DNA of 18,648 nucleotides from M3007 sp046299435 (GTDB lineage Bacteria > Bacteroidota > Bacteroidia > Chitinophagales > Saprospiraceae), in NCBI GenBank assembly GCA_046299435.1, contig JBKBIC010000091.1:1-18648 (forward strand), given 5' to 3'. How positions within the stretch are numbered: position 1 is the stretch's first letter; each line of letters starts with the position of its first letter. The position numbers and the translations under genes are program-made. The notes under the pieces are model-generated. The model made no database searches. It saw only the letters and a program-made list of their open reading frames with translations, and was not told where the DNA came from. Positions 8,101-14,658 of this stretch are shown here, piece after piece.

Positions 8101-9665
8101 CCGCAAATGGTGGCAGTCGGTTGGGCGCAAGTGATGGTATCGCCTGTGGTGCCGGCATTTGGCGGTGCGGTGTTGCTCGTGACGGTGGCCGTGCTGGTGG
8201 CCGAGCAGTTTGTGGCCGTGTTGGTCACGGTGATGGTGTAGTTGCCTGCTGTCGAGACCGTCGGCGATTGCTGCGTGGAATTGAAGCCGTTCGGCCCAGC
8301 CCAAGCATAGGTGGCCGATGCGGCATTGGTGGTGGCCGAAATCTGCACGCTTGGATTGATGCAGGTGATGGTGCCTCCTGTGGTGCTGACCGTCGGAGGC
8401 GCGGTGGCTGTGACGGTGGTGCTTGACGTGGAGGAGCAGCCGTTGAGGGCGTTGGTCACGGTGAGGGTGTAGGTGCCCGCTGCGTTGACAAGGGGTGTGA
8501 GTGTCGTCGCGCCGGAGACGATGTTGCCGCCGTTGCTGGCCACCCACAGGTAGCTGATGCCCCCGCCGACCGAGCCGGAACCTTGCAAATTGATGGTGTT
8601 CGGGTCGCAGGGAAGTTGCAGTGTCGGCCCTGCATTTGCGGCGGGCGGGGTGTTGTTCGAGGCGACGGTGACTTGCGCGGTTTTGGTGCAGCCCTTCGAG
8701 TCGGTCACGGTCACGACGTATAGGCCGCCGGACGTGGCCGTGAGGACGCTGCCGGTCGTGCCGTCCGACCAGACATAGTTATAGCCGGGAGTGCCGCCGC
8801 TCGCGGTGGCGGTGGCGGTGGCGGTCGGGTTGTTGCAAGTGATTGTGCCTGTTGATGTTGCGCTGGCCAAAAGCGCAGGCGGCTGCGCGACGGTACCGGT
8901 GGCGGTTTTGGTCACGCCCGCGTTGTCGGTCACGGTGACGGAGGCGATGCCAGCGGGCAGGTCAGTGGCGGTTTGGGTGGTTTGGCCGTTGCCCCAGAGG
9001 TAGCTGTAAGGCGGTGTGCCGCCGGTGGCGGTGGCGGTGGCCGTGCCGTCAGAGCCGCCGTTGCAGCTGGTAGGCGTGGTGGTGACGGTGGCGTTCAGGG
9101 GCGGTGCGCCCTGAAAATCATAGCTTTCGGAGCCGGTCACGACAAAATCACCGCTCGAAAGGCCGTTGCCGTTGGTGATGTTCCCGACAAAATAGAAATT
9201 GATGGTATTGCCGTTTGCGGTGGCGGGCGACAGCCAAGTGAACGTCCACGAGGCTGAGCCGCCGGAGAAAGTCTGCGCACCGCGCTGCTCGATGTACTCG
9301 CGCCCGCCGGCGAATTCGGTGCCGCTGCCCGCGCCTGCGGTCAAGTCGCCTGCGTTGGCGTTGTTGCCCTGCACGGCCACCAGCTGGAAGCCCGCCCGCG
9401 TGGGGCTGCCCGCCGAGACGTTCACGACCAAAGTAACGGTGTAAGAAGTGCTGGGCGCAATGGTGGAAGGCAGGCCGCTGATGCTCACGCTGCCGCCGAA
9501 ACCATTGGGGTTGCTACCGCTGTGGCAGCCGGAGAGAGCACAAGTGCCGCCATCGAACGGTGCACCCGTGCGTCCGTTGGGCGGGTTGCTGGCATTGCTC
9601 AGCATGATGACGAGGCCAATCACGGCAGCCCCGTACCGAAAAAGCGGGGAGTTTTTAAGTTTCAT
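5136..9665 (-). CDS. Large T9SS-exported surface protein with SprB/Ig-like repeats
   Basis: A 1509-residue protein read from the ATG at 9665, which gives a signal peptide (residues 1-~25); the upstream in-frame extension has no support. Residues ~26-190 resemble the choice-of-anchor V (Reeler-like) region and contain C42-x4-C47-H48. SprB-type repeats (YxYLWSNGxTT...VTVTDxxGC) cover ~191-340. About six PKD/Ig-like repeats with WAGPNGFxSTQQNPTVS cores cover ~342-810. Six more SprB repeats cover ~812-1262. A HYR module (DTEAPTLICPQDITV, ~1267-1345), one more Ig-like repeat and a T9SS type A sorting domain (~1432-1509, LRLLPNPAN at its start, RFVKQ at its end) follow. It is predicted to cross the outer membrane through T9SS and be attached to the surface or released. 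Such repeat proteins commonly act as adhesins; SprB itself serves gliding. No enzyme domain is seen. It is monocistronic. Confidence 0.9.
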   Translation of the reverse strand: MKLKNSPLFRYGAAVIGLVIMLSNASNPPNGRTGAPFDGGTCALSGCHSGSNPNGFGGSVSISGLPSTIAPSTSYTVTLVVNVSAGSPTRAGFQLVAVQGNNANAGDLTAGAGSGTEFAGGREYIEQRGAQTFSGGSASWTFTWLSPATANGNTINFYFVGNITNGNGLSSGDFVVTGSESYDFQGAPPLNATVTTTPTSCNGGSDGTATATATGGTPPYSYLWGNGQTTQTATDLPAGIASVTVTDNAGVTKTATGTVAQPPALLASATSTGTITCNNPTATATATASGGTPGYNYVWSDGTTGSVLTATSGGLYVVTVTDSKGCTKTAQVTVASNNTPPAANAGPTLQLPCDPNTINLQGSGSVGGGISYLWVASNGGNIVSGATTLTPLVNAAGTYTLTVTNALNGCSSTSSTTVTATAPPTVSTTGGTITCINPSVQISATTNAASATYAWAGPNGFNSTQQSPTVSTAGNYTITVTNTATNCSATSTATVTSNTAPPNAGTTGDTITCAQPTATICGTSTTPNAVFSWANGQNTPCVQVTQVGAYIVTVTNPANGCTSTATALADGNTTIPTVSTTGGTITCATPTVTMTATSPVSGVNYTWAGPGGFTSTQQNPTVSAAGTYTVTVNDPTNGCTSSTTAAVDQDIAAPNVSVVGANLSCSTPTATLEGSSATSGATFSWSGPNGFSSTQQNPTVSVSGNYTLTVLAPNGCTASATATVSENFAQPTAAVAAPTNLNCNVSSIQLDGSASSQGANFNYNWTTPDGNITAGANTLTPTVDKAGTYNLLVTNSTNGCTQSATATVGQTPAVTAAISSSENVSCFGLANGSATATGGGGTGNLTYLWSNGASGATASGLIAGNYAVTVTDAENCTATISVDIAQPDILVANATATGETSNGSNDGTVTSNPVGGTAPYTFLWSDGSTTASVSGLAPANYTVTTTDANGCTAVQTVSVNAFGCNLVANVFSENIDCNGDADGTAGVLVVSGSGPFTYLWSNGATTETVENLVPGNYSVEITDAAGCATSGSVNITEPTPLSANATATGLTGNGSNDGTATAAPTGGVPPYEFRWNTGPTTASINNLAPGVYAVTVTDANGCLDIQSVTVNAFDCVIAAQIATTDVDCAGNASGQATASVAGGTAPFTYNWSNGGAGSTIASIPAGTYTVTVTDAAGCIVQQTAQITEPQPLVLTPGSVQNVECPEDATGSASVLATGGTAPYFYLWSNGELSETASNLAVGTYEVFVLDNNGCEASWSVGIVSSDTEAPTLICPQDITVCEGGAVVFGPAIVTDNCTLPPNALVQTCGPASGTVFPLGTTEVCYQATDASGNSAACKFEVEVSSVPAIGVVVSDESNSLGNGSIRLLPADPNASLTYSWAGPNGFTASTKDISNLKAGIYTVTVTNGLGCSLTLTFEIKNLVGTSEPGQLSSLRLLPNPANAHIQLQNPANVRLLAGRVLDARGRLVLEFSETQLSGQLDIERLPAGLFNLHVVAEKGQWQVLRFVKQ

Positions 9666-9984
9666 AGAAAAGCAGAGTAGTTGGTAAAAGGTGAAGTAAA
9701 TGCTTGGACGGGCGAGCTGGCAAATCGGGTTTGCAGCGATAAATGTAGCCACACGCATCGGTTCCTCGATGGGTTGCGCCGCGCGAATTGACTGTTTGAG
9801 CCAAATATGTGCTCCATTGAAATTAGTTTGACCTAAAAACTCTGCGAAACGTATTGTTTTGCGAACAGTTACGCAGAGTTTCACAGAGCAGGCGCGGAGT
9901 TTCGCAGAGTTAGATAAATCTGACTAACCACTTATGTGCGTGGACACACTTCGCGGGCGGATTGCTGCCCGGCGCGGGGCGCGT
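9666..9984. other. Intergenic region upstream of the 1509-residue protein gene
   Basis: I see no gene here. It lies between the start of the surface-protein gene and the end of the mfd fragment. A TACATTTA (minus strand, complement of 9740-9747) is a near match to a Bacteroidota -7 box about 75 bases before the surface-protein ATG, without a clear -33 box. The right part holds the TTTCGCAGAG repeat, described separately. Confidence 0.4.
9838..9911. repeat. Inverted repeat of AACTCTGCGAAAC with inner copies
   Basis: AACTCTGCGAAAC (9838-9850) is the exact reverse complement of GTTTCGCAGAGTT (9899-9911). Between them lie related words: GCGAACAGTT, ACGCAGAGTTTCACAGAG and GCGGAGTTTCGCAGAG. It looks like a degenerate multi-copy intergenic repeat. 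It ends 73 bases from the end of the truncated mfd, so it may mark a rearrangement point. Confidence 0.5.
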
Positions 9985-10995
9985 TCAGCGGGTTGGCGAC
10001 GGGCTGGCGAAAAAACTGCGCAGCACTTCGGGCGATTGTTTTTCGAGGAAAACGATGCTGCGCTCGGCGATGTCCTCCACCACGTCGCTGGGATAAAGGA
10101 AGGCGCGGTCGCGGAAAATCTCGCGCAGCTCGGCGGAATCGAGGCCGCTGATTTTTTGGGCGAACTGCTCCGCTTTTTCAAAGCAATACTGCAAACGGTC
10201 GAGCAAAAATTGAAAATCGCGCACCCAGACCGTCGCGTCGGGCGGGACGATTTGCAGCAGCGAGCGTTTTTGTTCCTGCCGGAAACGGGTGTTCAGGTTC
10301 GGCACGATGCTGACGCGGCTGATGTTTTTCTGGCTCAACTGCGTCAGCGGGTCGAAAAGGCGGATGCTTTCCACCTCGTCGTCAAAAAGTTCGATGCGGT
10401 AGGGCAGGTCGTTGCCGAATGAAAACAGGTCAACGATGCCGCCCCGGATGCTGAACTGGCCGGGTTCGTACACGAAATCCGCCCGCTCGAAACCGTATTC
10501 CACGAGCACGGAAATCACGAAATCCACGTCCAATTTTTCGCTGACGCTCACCTCGATGCGGTGCTGGCTTAGGGTTTCGGGGCTGACGACTTTCTCGAAA
10601 AGTGCCTCCGGATAGCTGACGACCACCGCGCCCTCTTGCCGCAACAGGCTGATTTTGTTGATGACCTCCGAGCGTTGGAGGGTTTGGGTCGGGTTCAAAT
10701 CATCGAAAAAAGCCGGGCGTTTGAACGAATCGGGGAAAAAATGCACCGTGCGCTCGCCCTCCAAGATGCCCGCGAGGTCGTTTTGCAAATAAGCCGCCTC
10801 CTCTTTCGAGTTGGCGATGACGAGGTGCAGCGCGGCCCCTTTGCCCAAAACGGCGGCGGCGATGACGAAGGCTTCCTGCGCCCCGGCCAAGCCGGACAGC
10901 TCGATGCGGGCAGCGGGCGCGGCGAGTTTGGAGATGATTTCGGTGGCTTGCGGCGACCGGGCGAAAGCTTGCAGAAGATGTCGGATGTTGCTCAC
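9985..10995 (-). pseudogene. mfd: Truncated transcription-repair coupling factor (Mfd), N-terminal UvrB-like module only
   Basis: An open frame of 336 residues from a GTG at 10995 matches the N-terminal third of Mfd. The signature is YEPGQFSIRGGIVDLFSF (~176-193), then YRIELFDDEVESIRLFDP and LTQLS, the UvrB-homologous module that recruits UvrA. Full-length Mfd has about 1100 residues or more; here the frame stops after EVLRSFFASPSPTR. The RNA-polymerase-interacting domain, helicase/translocase motifs and C-terminal domain are absent, and I see none in the other frames just downstream. The remaining frame is intact, so the break may be recent or the piece may still be translated. By itself it could not displace RNA polymerase. 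It is probably a partial duplicate or a broken mfd. The GTG gives a normal family N-terminus (SNIRHLLQAFARSPQ). Confidence 0.85.
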
Positions 10996-11067
10996 GGGAG
11001 GGCAAAAGTCTGGAAATTGGGCGGAGTGGCTGCGGAAAAAAACGGCGGCATTTTGCGGCGGCGGTGG

Positions 11068-11496
11068 TCCAACAACGTGCAAGACATCCAAGAGGACAAG
11101 CAGGGCAATATTTGGTTCGGGACGCGGGTCGCCGAAAATGACCATCCCGACCCCATTGGAAGGACAGGCAACGGCGGGCTTTGCCGATATGATGGCAAAA
11201 AATGCACCCAATTCCCTGATTTAGAGGGGCTTAGCCGCAACGAGATTTACTCCATTTATCAAGACAGGGCGGGGAACATCTGGATTGGCGCAACCCGCGT
11301 CGGGGTTTATCGGTACGACGGGCAATCGTTCCAGATTTTCAGGGGCACCGACCGCATGGACTTGACCGCGAATTTTGGCGTGCAAGACATTTTGGAAGAC
11401 CGGAACGGCACGATTTGGTTCGGTTTTTCCGGCGGGCTTTTTCGGCTTTCCGGTTCGTCCATCGTGAATGTCACCCAGCACGGGCCGTGGAAATGA
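11068..11496 (+). pseudogene. 3' fragment of a two-component-regulator-type beta-propeller protein
   Basis: The last ~142 codons of this frame encode three Reg_prop-like blades: NNVQDIQEDKQGNIWFGT, NEIYSIYQDRAGNIWIGA and GVQDILEDRNGTIWFGF, with GGLCRYDGK, GVYRYDGQSF and GGLFRLSGSS between them. The ending (VNVTQHGPWK, stop) looks like a natural C-terminus of secreted Bacteroidota propeller proteins. No start codon, signal peptide or earlier blades exist. Upstream of ~11068 the frame runs into sequence antisense to the mfd fragment. A propeller needs more blades than this, so the gene has lost its 5' part. It is head to head with the truncated mfd, and the junction must lie between 10996 and 11068. 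Confidence 0.82.
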
Positions 11497-11574
11497 CGAA
11501 AACAAAGGGTGCGGTGCCTGCCTGAACGAGAAATTTGCCGTGCCCCGTTTGCCCCCCCAGCCCAAGGCGGGCGG

Positions 11575-11605
11575 CGTTTTGTGGGGTTACGCTTTAGCGC
11601 TACCA
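11575..11605. repeat. Imperfect palindrome upstream of the DASS transporter gene
   Basis: GGTTACGCTTTAGCGCTACC (11584-11603) is an imperfect palindrome (GGT..CGCT with AGCG..ACC), preceded by GGCGGCGTTTTGTGG. It lies 40 bases before the transporter ATG. It may be a dispersed repeat or a protein-binding site; I cannot tell which. Confidence 0.3.
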
Positions 11606-11643
11606 TAAACACGCCACCCCCCAAACCCAAATTCTTAAATCCG

Positions 11644-13068
11644 ATGTTTCGTCGCCTTGCCTTGCTTTCCGGCCCGCTCATGTTGTTGCTCTGTTGGGCA
11701 CTGCCGTTGCCGCTGGCCTTGACCGCCAAATTTGCCGCAGGCATCACGCTTTGGATGGCCGTTTGGTGGATAACCGAGCCAGTGAACACGGCGGTGACGG
11801 CCCTGCTGCCGCTCGTGCTTTTTCCGTTGACGGGCGTGCTGCCGATGAAAACAACGGCGGCTGAATACTCGAATGAAATTGTCTATTTGTTCATGGCCGG
11901 GTTCATGTTTGGCAAGGCCATCGAACATTGGAACCTGCACCGCCGCATCGCCCTCGAAATGGTGGACAGGATAGGGGCCAACCCTGCGCGGATGCTGCTG
12001 GGTTTTATGCTGGCGACGGCCTTCGTTTCCATGTGGATTTCCAACACGGCCACTTCGGTGATGATGACCCCGGTGGCGGTGGCGGTGCTGGTCGGGCGCA
12101 AACATTTCGACGCAAATTTTGCCAAAGCCCTGATGCTTGGCATCTGCTACGCCGCTTCCATCGGCGGCATGGCGACGGTGGTCGGCACGCCGACGAACGC
12201 CATTTTCGTCAGTTTTGCCAATCAAAAACTGGGCGAGAGCGTGTCGTTCTCGAAGTGGCTGTTGTTCGGGTTCCCGTTCGCGCTGGTGCTGCTTGCACTT
12301 TGCTGGTGGCTGCTGCTGCGCCTGTTTCCGTTTGAAAAAAATACCGACCCGACGGAAGAAAGCCACGCGAACATCCGCGCCGAACTTTTCAAACTGGGCA
12401 AAATCTCCGTGCCCGAAAAACTGCTCGTGGCCGTGTTCGGCACGGTGGTGTTCGGGTGGGTGAGCGGGTCGCTGGTCTGGTACGATTGGCTGCGATGGTC
12501 GTCGGCTTCGGGCGATACAGTGGTGATGCTGGCCGGGGTCATCGCGCTTTTTTTGCTGCCTTCGGACGGGCGCGGTGGCGAGCCGCTGCTGACTTGGAAA
12601 ATCGCCGAGCGCATCCCCTGGGGCGTGGTCGTGTTTTTCGGCGGCGGCTTGGCGATGGCCAAGGGCTTCGACGCGAGCGGGCTGGCCGTGTGGCTCGGCG
12701 GCCAGATGGAAGCCCTGCAATCGCTGCCGCTTTGGCTGATTTTGCTGGTGGTGCTGGCGGTCGTGGTGCTGCTGAGCGAGATAGCCTCGAACATCGCCAC
12801 TGCCTCCATGATGATGCCCGTGCTGGCCTCGCTGGCCGGGGCTTTGGGCGTGCATCCGTTCGGGCTGCTGATGTCGGCGACGATTGCGGCTTCGGTGGGC
12901 TTCGGGCTTCCGGTGGCGACCGCGCCGAACACCATTGTCTTCGGTTCCGGTTTTTTGACCACGCGCGATATGGCGCGGGCGGGCTTTTTGCTCGATGCGA
13001 TTGCGATTGTGCTGCTCGTGCTGTTCGTTTACGCGGTCATGCCCTGGGCGTGGGGGATTGAGATTTGA
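11644..13068 (+). CDS. DASS/SLC13-family sodium:anion (dicarboxylate-type) symporter
   Basis: A 474-residue, strongly hydrophobic inner-membrane protein of the divalent anion:sodium symporter family. Both hairpin signature motifs are present: S133-N134-T135 in WISNTATSVMMTP, and S382-N383-I384 in EIASNIATASMMMP. In the second, T is replaced by I, as seen in some relatives. The paired GTPTNAIF (~181-188) and ATAPNTIVFGSG (~425-436) are also typical. A polar cytoplasmic loop lies at ~232-255. Family members import dicarboxylates, citrate or sulfate with sodium; the exact substrate cannot be read from sequence. ATG 11644 was chosen because the first membrane helix follows at once; an upstream in-frame start would add a Pro/Arg-rich leader. 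It is monocistronic and ends before a long hairpin. Confidence 0.9.
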   Translation: MFRRLALLSGPLMLLLCWALPLPLALTAKFAAGITLWMAVWWITEPVNTAVTALLPLVLFPLTGVLPMKTTAAEYSNEIVYLFMAGFMFGKAIEHWNLHRRIALEMVDRIGANPARMLLGFMLATAFVSMWISNTATSVMMTPVAVAVLVGRKHFDANFAKALMLGICYAASIGGMATVVGTPTNAIFVSFANQKLGESVSFSKWLLFGFPFALVLLALCWWLLLRLFPFEKNTDPTEESHANIRAELFKLGKISVPEKLLVAVFGTVVFGWVSGSLVWYDWLRWSSASGDTVVMLAGVIALFLLPSDGRGGEPLLTWKIAERIPWGVVVFFGGGLAMAKGFDASGLAVWLGGQMEALQSLPLWLILLVVLAVVVLLSEIASNIATASMMMPVLASLAGALGVHPFGLLMSATIAASVGFGLPVATAPNTIVFGSGFLTTRDMARAGFLLDAIAIVLLVLFVYAVMPWAWGIEI

Positions 13069-13073
13069 GTTGG

Positions 13074-13140
13074 TTGGCGATTTGGTGATTCGGTGATTTG
13101 GTTATCTGAAACTCGAATCACCGAATCACCAAATCGTCAA
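13074..13140. terminator. Long short-word hairpin between the DASS transporter and nadD genes
   Basis: A 25-base left arm (13074-13098) pairs with 13116-13140 with a single G-T exception, around a 17-base loop. The arms are built from repeated words (GGTGATTCGGTGATT and its complement). It starts 5 bases after one stop codon and ends 8 bases before the opposing one, so it probably ends both convergent transcripts. It lacks a classic T run and may belong to a simple-repeat hairpin class. Confidence 0.6.
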
Positions 13141-13148
13141 ATCACCAA

Positions 13149-13721
13149 TTATCGAAACATCTGCGCCCGCTCGATTTCCTCGAACACCGCATCGGGTACG
13201 AGGTAGCGGATGGATTGCTTGTTTCGGATGCACTCGCGGATGTAAGTGGCCGAAATGTCGAGCAACGGGGCCTGGCAAATGCGGACGCGGGGGTGCGTGG
13301 CGCGCTCGCCCAACTCGGTGCCGGGGCGTTGATAGACGTAGATGTCGTGGTTTTCGAGCAGGACTTCGTAGTTTTTCCAGAGGTGCAGCGTCGCCAGATT
13401 GTCGCCGCCCATGATGAGCGCGAATGCACGGTCGGGGTATTTTTCCTTCAAAAAGGCAAGCGTGTCCACCGTGTACGAAGGTTTGGGCAGCGCGAACTCG
13501 ACGTTCGAGGCTTCGATTTTCGGGTTTTCGCCGATGCCGAGCCGGACGAGGTGCAGGCGGTCGTGGTCGCGGGCAAGCGTCTTTTTGGGCTTCAGCGGAT
13601 TTTGGGGCGAGACGACGAGCCACACTTTGTCCAAATCGGTGTGTGTCGCCATGTGGTTGGCGATGATGAGATGGCCGACATGGACGGGATTGAAGGAGCC
13701 GAAAAACAAGCCGATTTTCAT
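13149..13721 (-). CDS. nadD: Nicotinate-nucleotide adenylyltransferase
   Basis: A 190-residue cytoplasmic enzyme that joins nicotinate mononucleotide and ATP to form deamido-NAD in NAD synthesis. The nucleotidyltransferase signature GSFNPVHVGH (residues 8-17) carries both catalytic histidines, H14 and H17. Other family motifs are VVSPQNPLK (~36-44), PSYTVDTL (81-88), MGGDN (~104-108) and the ISATYIR motif (156-162, family ISSTxIR). Length is normal for NadD. It follows rbfA with a 14-base gap on the same strand, so the two are probably cotranscribed. ATG 13721 begins the family N-terminus MKIGLFFGSF directly. Confidence 0.96.
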   Translation of the reverse strand: MKIGLFFGSFNPVHVGHLIIANHMATHTDLDKVWLVVSPQNPLKPKKTLARDHDRLHLVRLGIGENPKIEASNVEFALPKPSYTVDTLAFLKEKYPDRAFALIMGGDNLATLHLWKNYEVLLENHDIYVYQRPGTELGERATHPRVRICQAPLLDISATYIRECIRNKQSIRYLVPDAVFEEIERAQMFR

Positions 13722-13735
13722 GTGGTGGGAATGGT

Positions 13736-14119
13736 TTACGGTTGCCCGCCGCCCATGATTTCGCGGTCTTCTTTTTCCACACGGTTGAGGAGGTGCTCGA
13801 CGCGGTACATCTCGTCCACCGTATCATCGAGGAAGAATTGCAGTTCGGGCAGGCGGCGTATCTGTTTGCCGATTTTGGCGGCGAGGGCTTGGCGCAGGCG
13901 CGTGAGGTTGTCCTCCAATTCGAGGATGACTTCCTGTTTGTTTTCAGTGCCGAAGACGCTGACGTACACTTTTGCAAGCAGCAGGTCGGGGGTCATGTTG
14001 ACGTTCGTGAGGGTCACGAGTTTGTCGCGGCCATATATATATGGCCCTTCTTGGGCCAGAATCATGCTGAACGTGCGCCGTATGAGTTCGCCGATTTGCT
14101 TTTGGCGGATGGTTTCCAT
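13736..14119 (-). CDS. rbfA: 30S ribosome-binding factor A
   Basis: A 127-residue protein with a KH-like fold that binds the 30S subunit during late maturation and acts on 16S rRNA 5'-end processing and cold adaptation. The family pattern is seen in TIRQKQIGELIRRTFSMIL (N-terminus), LVTLTNVNMTPDLLLAKVYV (central) and RLPELQFFLDDTVDEMYRVE (C-terminal). The ATG at 14119 (METIRQKQ) was chosen over a longer in-frame start because it gives the family length and N-terminus. It is the first gene of an rbfA-nadD pair. A perfect 18-bp palindrome lies within the coding sequence. Confidence 0.94.
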   Translation of the reverse strand: METIRQKQIGELIRRTFSMILAQEGPYIYGRDKLVTLTNVNMTPDLLLAKVYVSVFGTENKQEVILELEDNLTRLRQALAAKIGKQIRRLPELQFFLDDTVDEMYRVEHLLNRVEKEDREIMGGGQP

Positions 14120-14185
14120 GTCGTGAGACGGATTTTTGTGTGAACAATCTGGGGCTTGAAACGCTTTTGCGCTGGAAAAGTGCCG

Positions 14186-14193
14186 CGAAGGTA
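14186..14193 (-). promoter_or_regulatory. Possible -7 element for rbfA-nadD
   Basis: On the minus strand TACCTTCG (then CGG) lies about 67 bases before the rbfA start. It is the same 8-base word used in the likely tRNA-Lys promoter and is one base from TAnnTTTG. I see no properly spaced TTTG box. Confidence 0.4.
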
Positions 14194-14295
14194 CTTTCAA
14201 ATGTGGCCGTGATTGGGGCTGTGGAAACTAAATTCTGCCGATAGGGGCTTTTTGGGGCGTGCGGCCAAATTTCTTTTCGGAAAATTTTTGGGCAG

Positions 14296-14329
14296 TTTTG
14301 GTTTTTCGGACTTTGCGGGCTTACCTTCG
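14296..14329 (+). promoter_or_regulatory. Likely promoter of tRNA-Lys
   Basis: TTTTG (14296-14300) is followed after 21 bases by TACCTTCG (14322-14329). This matches the Bacteroidota primary sigma pattern (TTTG, 19-21 bases, TAnnTTTG) with one mismatch. It ends 25 bases before the mature tRNA 5' end. Confidence 0.55.
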
Positions 14330-14354
14330 CCCCGCTTTTTGAAAGAAAGGCGTT

Positions 14355-14427
14355 GATCTCGTAGCTCAGCCGGTAGAGCACTTGACTTTTAATCAAGGGG
14401 TCATGGGTTCGAGTCCCATCGAGATCA
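14355..14427 (+). tRNA. tRNA-Lys (anticodon UUU)
   Basis: A full cloverleaf of 73 bases. The acceptor stem is GATCTCG paired with CGAGATC (14420-14426), discriminator A at 14427. The D arm is GCTCAGCCGGTAGAGC. The anticodon stem CTTGA/TCAAG (14381-14385 / 14393-14397) encloses the loop CTTTTAA, whose central TTT (14388-14390) reads Lys codons. The T arm is GGGTTCGAGTCCC-like (ATGGGTTCGAGTCCCAT). CCA is not encoded, as is common in Bacteroidota. Confidence 0.97.
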
Positions 14428-14430
14428 CGA

Positions 14431-14461
14431 AAGCTCAGCCGTCGCGGCTGGGCTTTTTTTG
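14431..14461 (+). terminator. Terminator of tRNA-Lys
   Basis: AAGCTCAGCC (14431-14440) pairs with GGCTGGGCTT around GTCGC with one T-G wobble, followed by a run of T to 14461. It begins 4 bases after the tRNA. Confidence 0.85.
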
Positions 14462-14604
14462 TTTACCGCTGCGCCGTTCGATTGCCGAAAACTGTGTCGG
14501 TTTTGTCTTTGGCGAGTTTTAGTTTTGTGTTCGTCGGATTTGTAAAAAACCGACCATTTGGAAAAAAACCGGGCGCGTTGGCAATCGGAACTGAATCTTT
14601 TACG

Positions 14605-14612
14605 GACTTTTG
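14605..14612 (+). promoter_or_regulatory. Possible -7 element for the 990-residue T9SS protein gene
   Basis: GACTTTTG differs by one base from TAnnTTTG and lies 46 bases before the ATG. A TTG at 14578-14580 is 24 bases away, slightly far. Tentative. Confidence 0.28.
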
Positions 14613-14658
14613 TCGAACTGTAATTATGGCATAAACTTTTTAACCAAAAGAATGAAGT

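Noticed and set aside
5376..8426. Several long plus-strand open frames (for example 6348-7430 and 7719-8426)
   Set aside because: All are antisense to the repeat region of the 1509-residue protein; their Gly/Ala/Val/Arg-rich translations mirror its repeats.
6000..9100. Repetitive DNA resembling a CRISPR or satellite
   Set aside because: The periodicity follows codons of SprB/Ig-like protein repeats with no constant repeat-spacer pattern.
10636..11067. Upstream extension of the propeller frame to an ATG at 10636
   Set aside because: This part is antisense to the mfd fragment and shows no propeller blade or signal peptide; the open frame is accidental.
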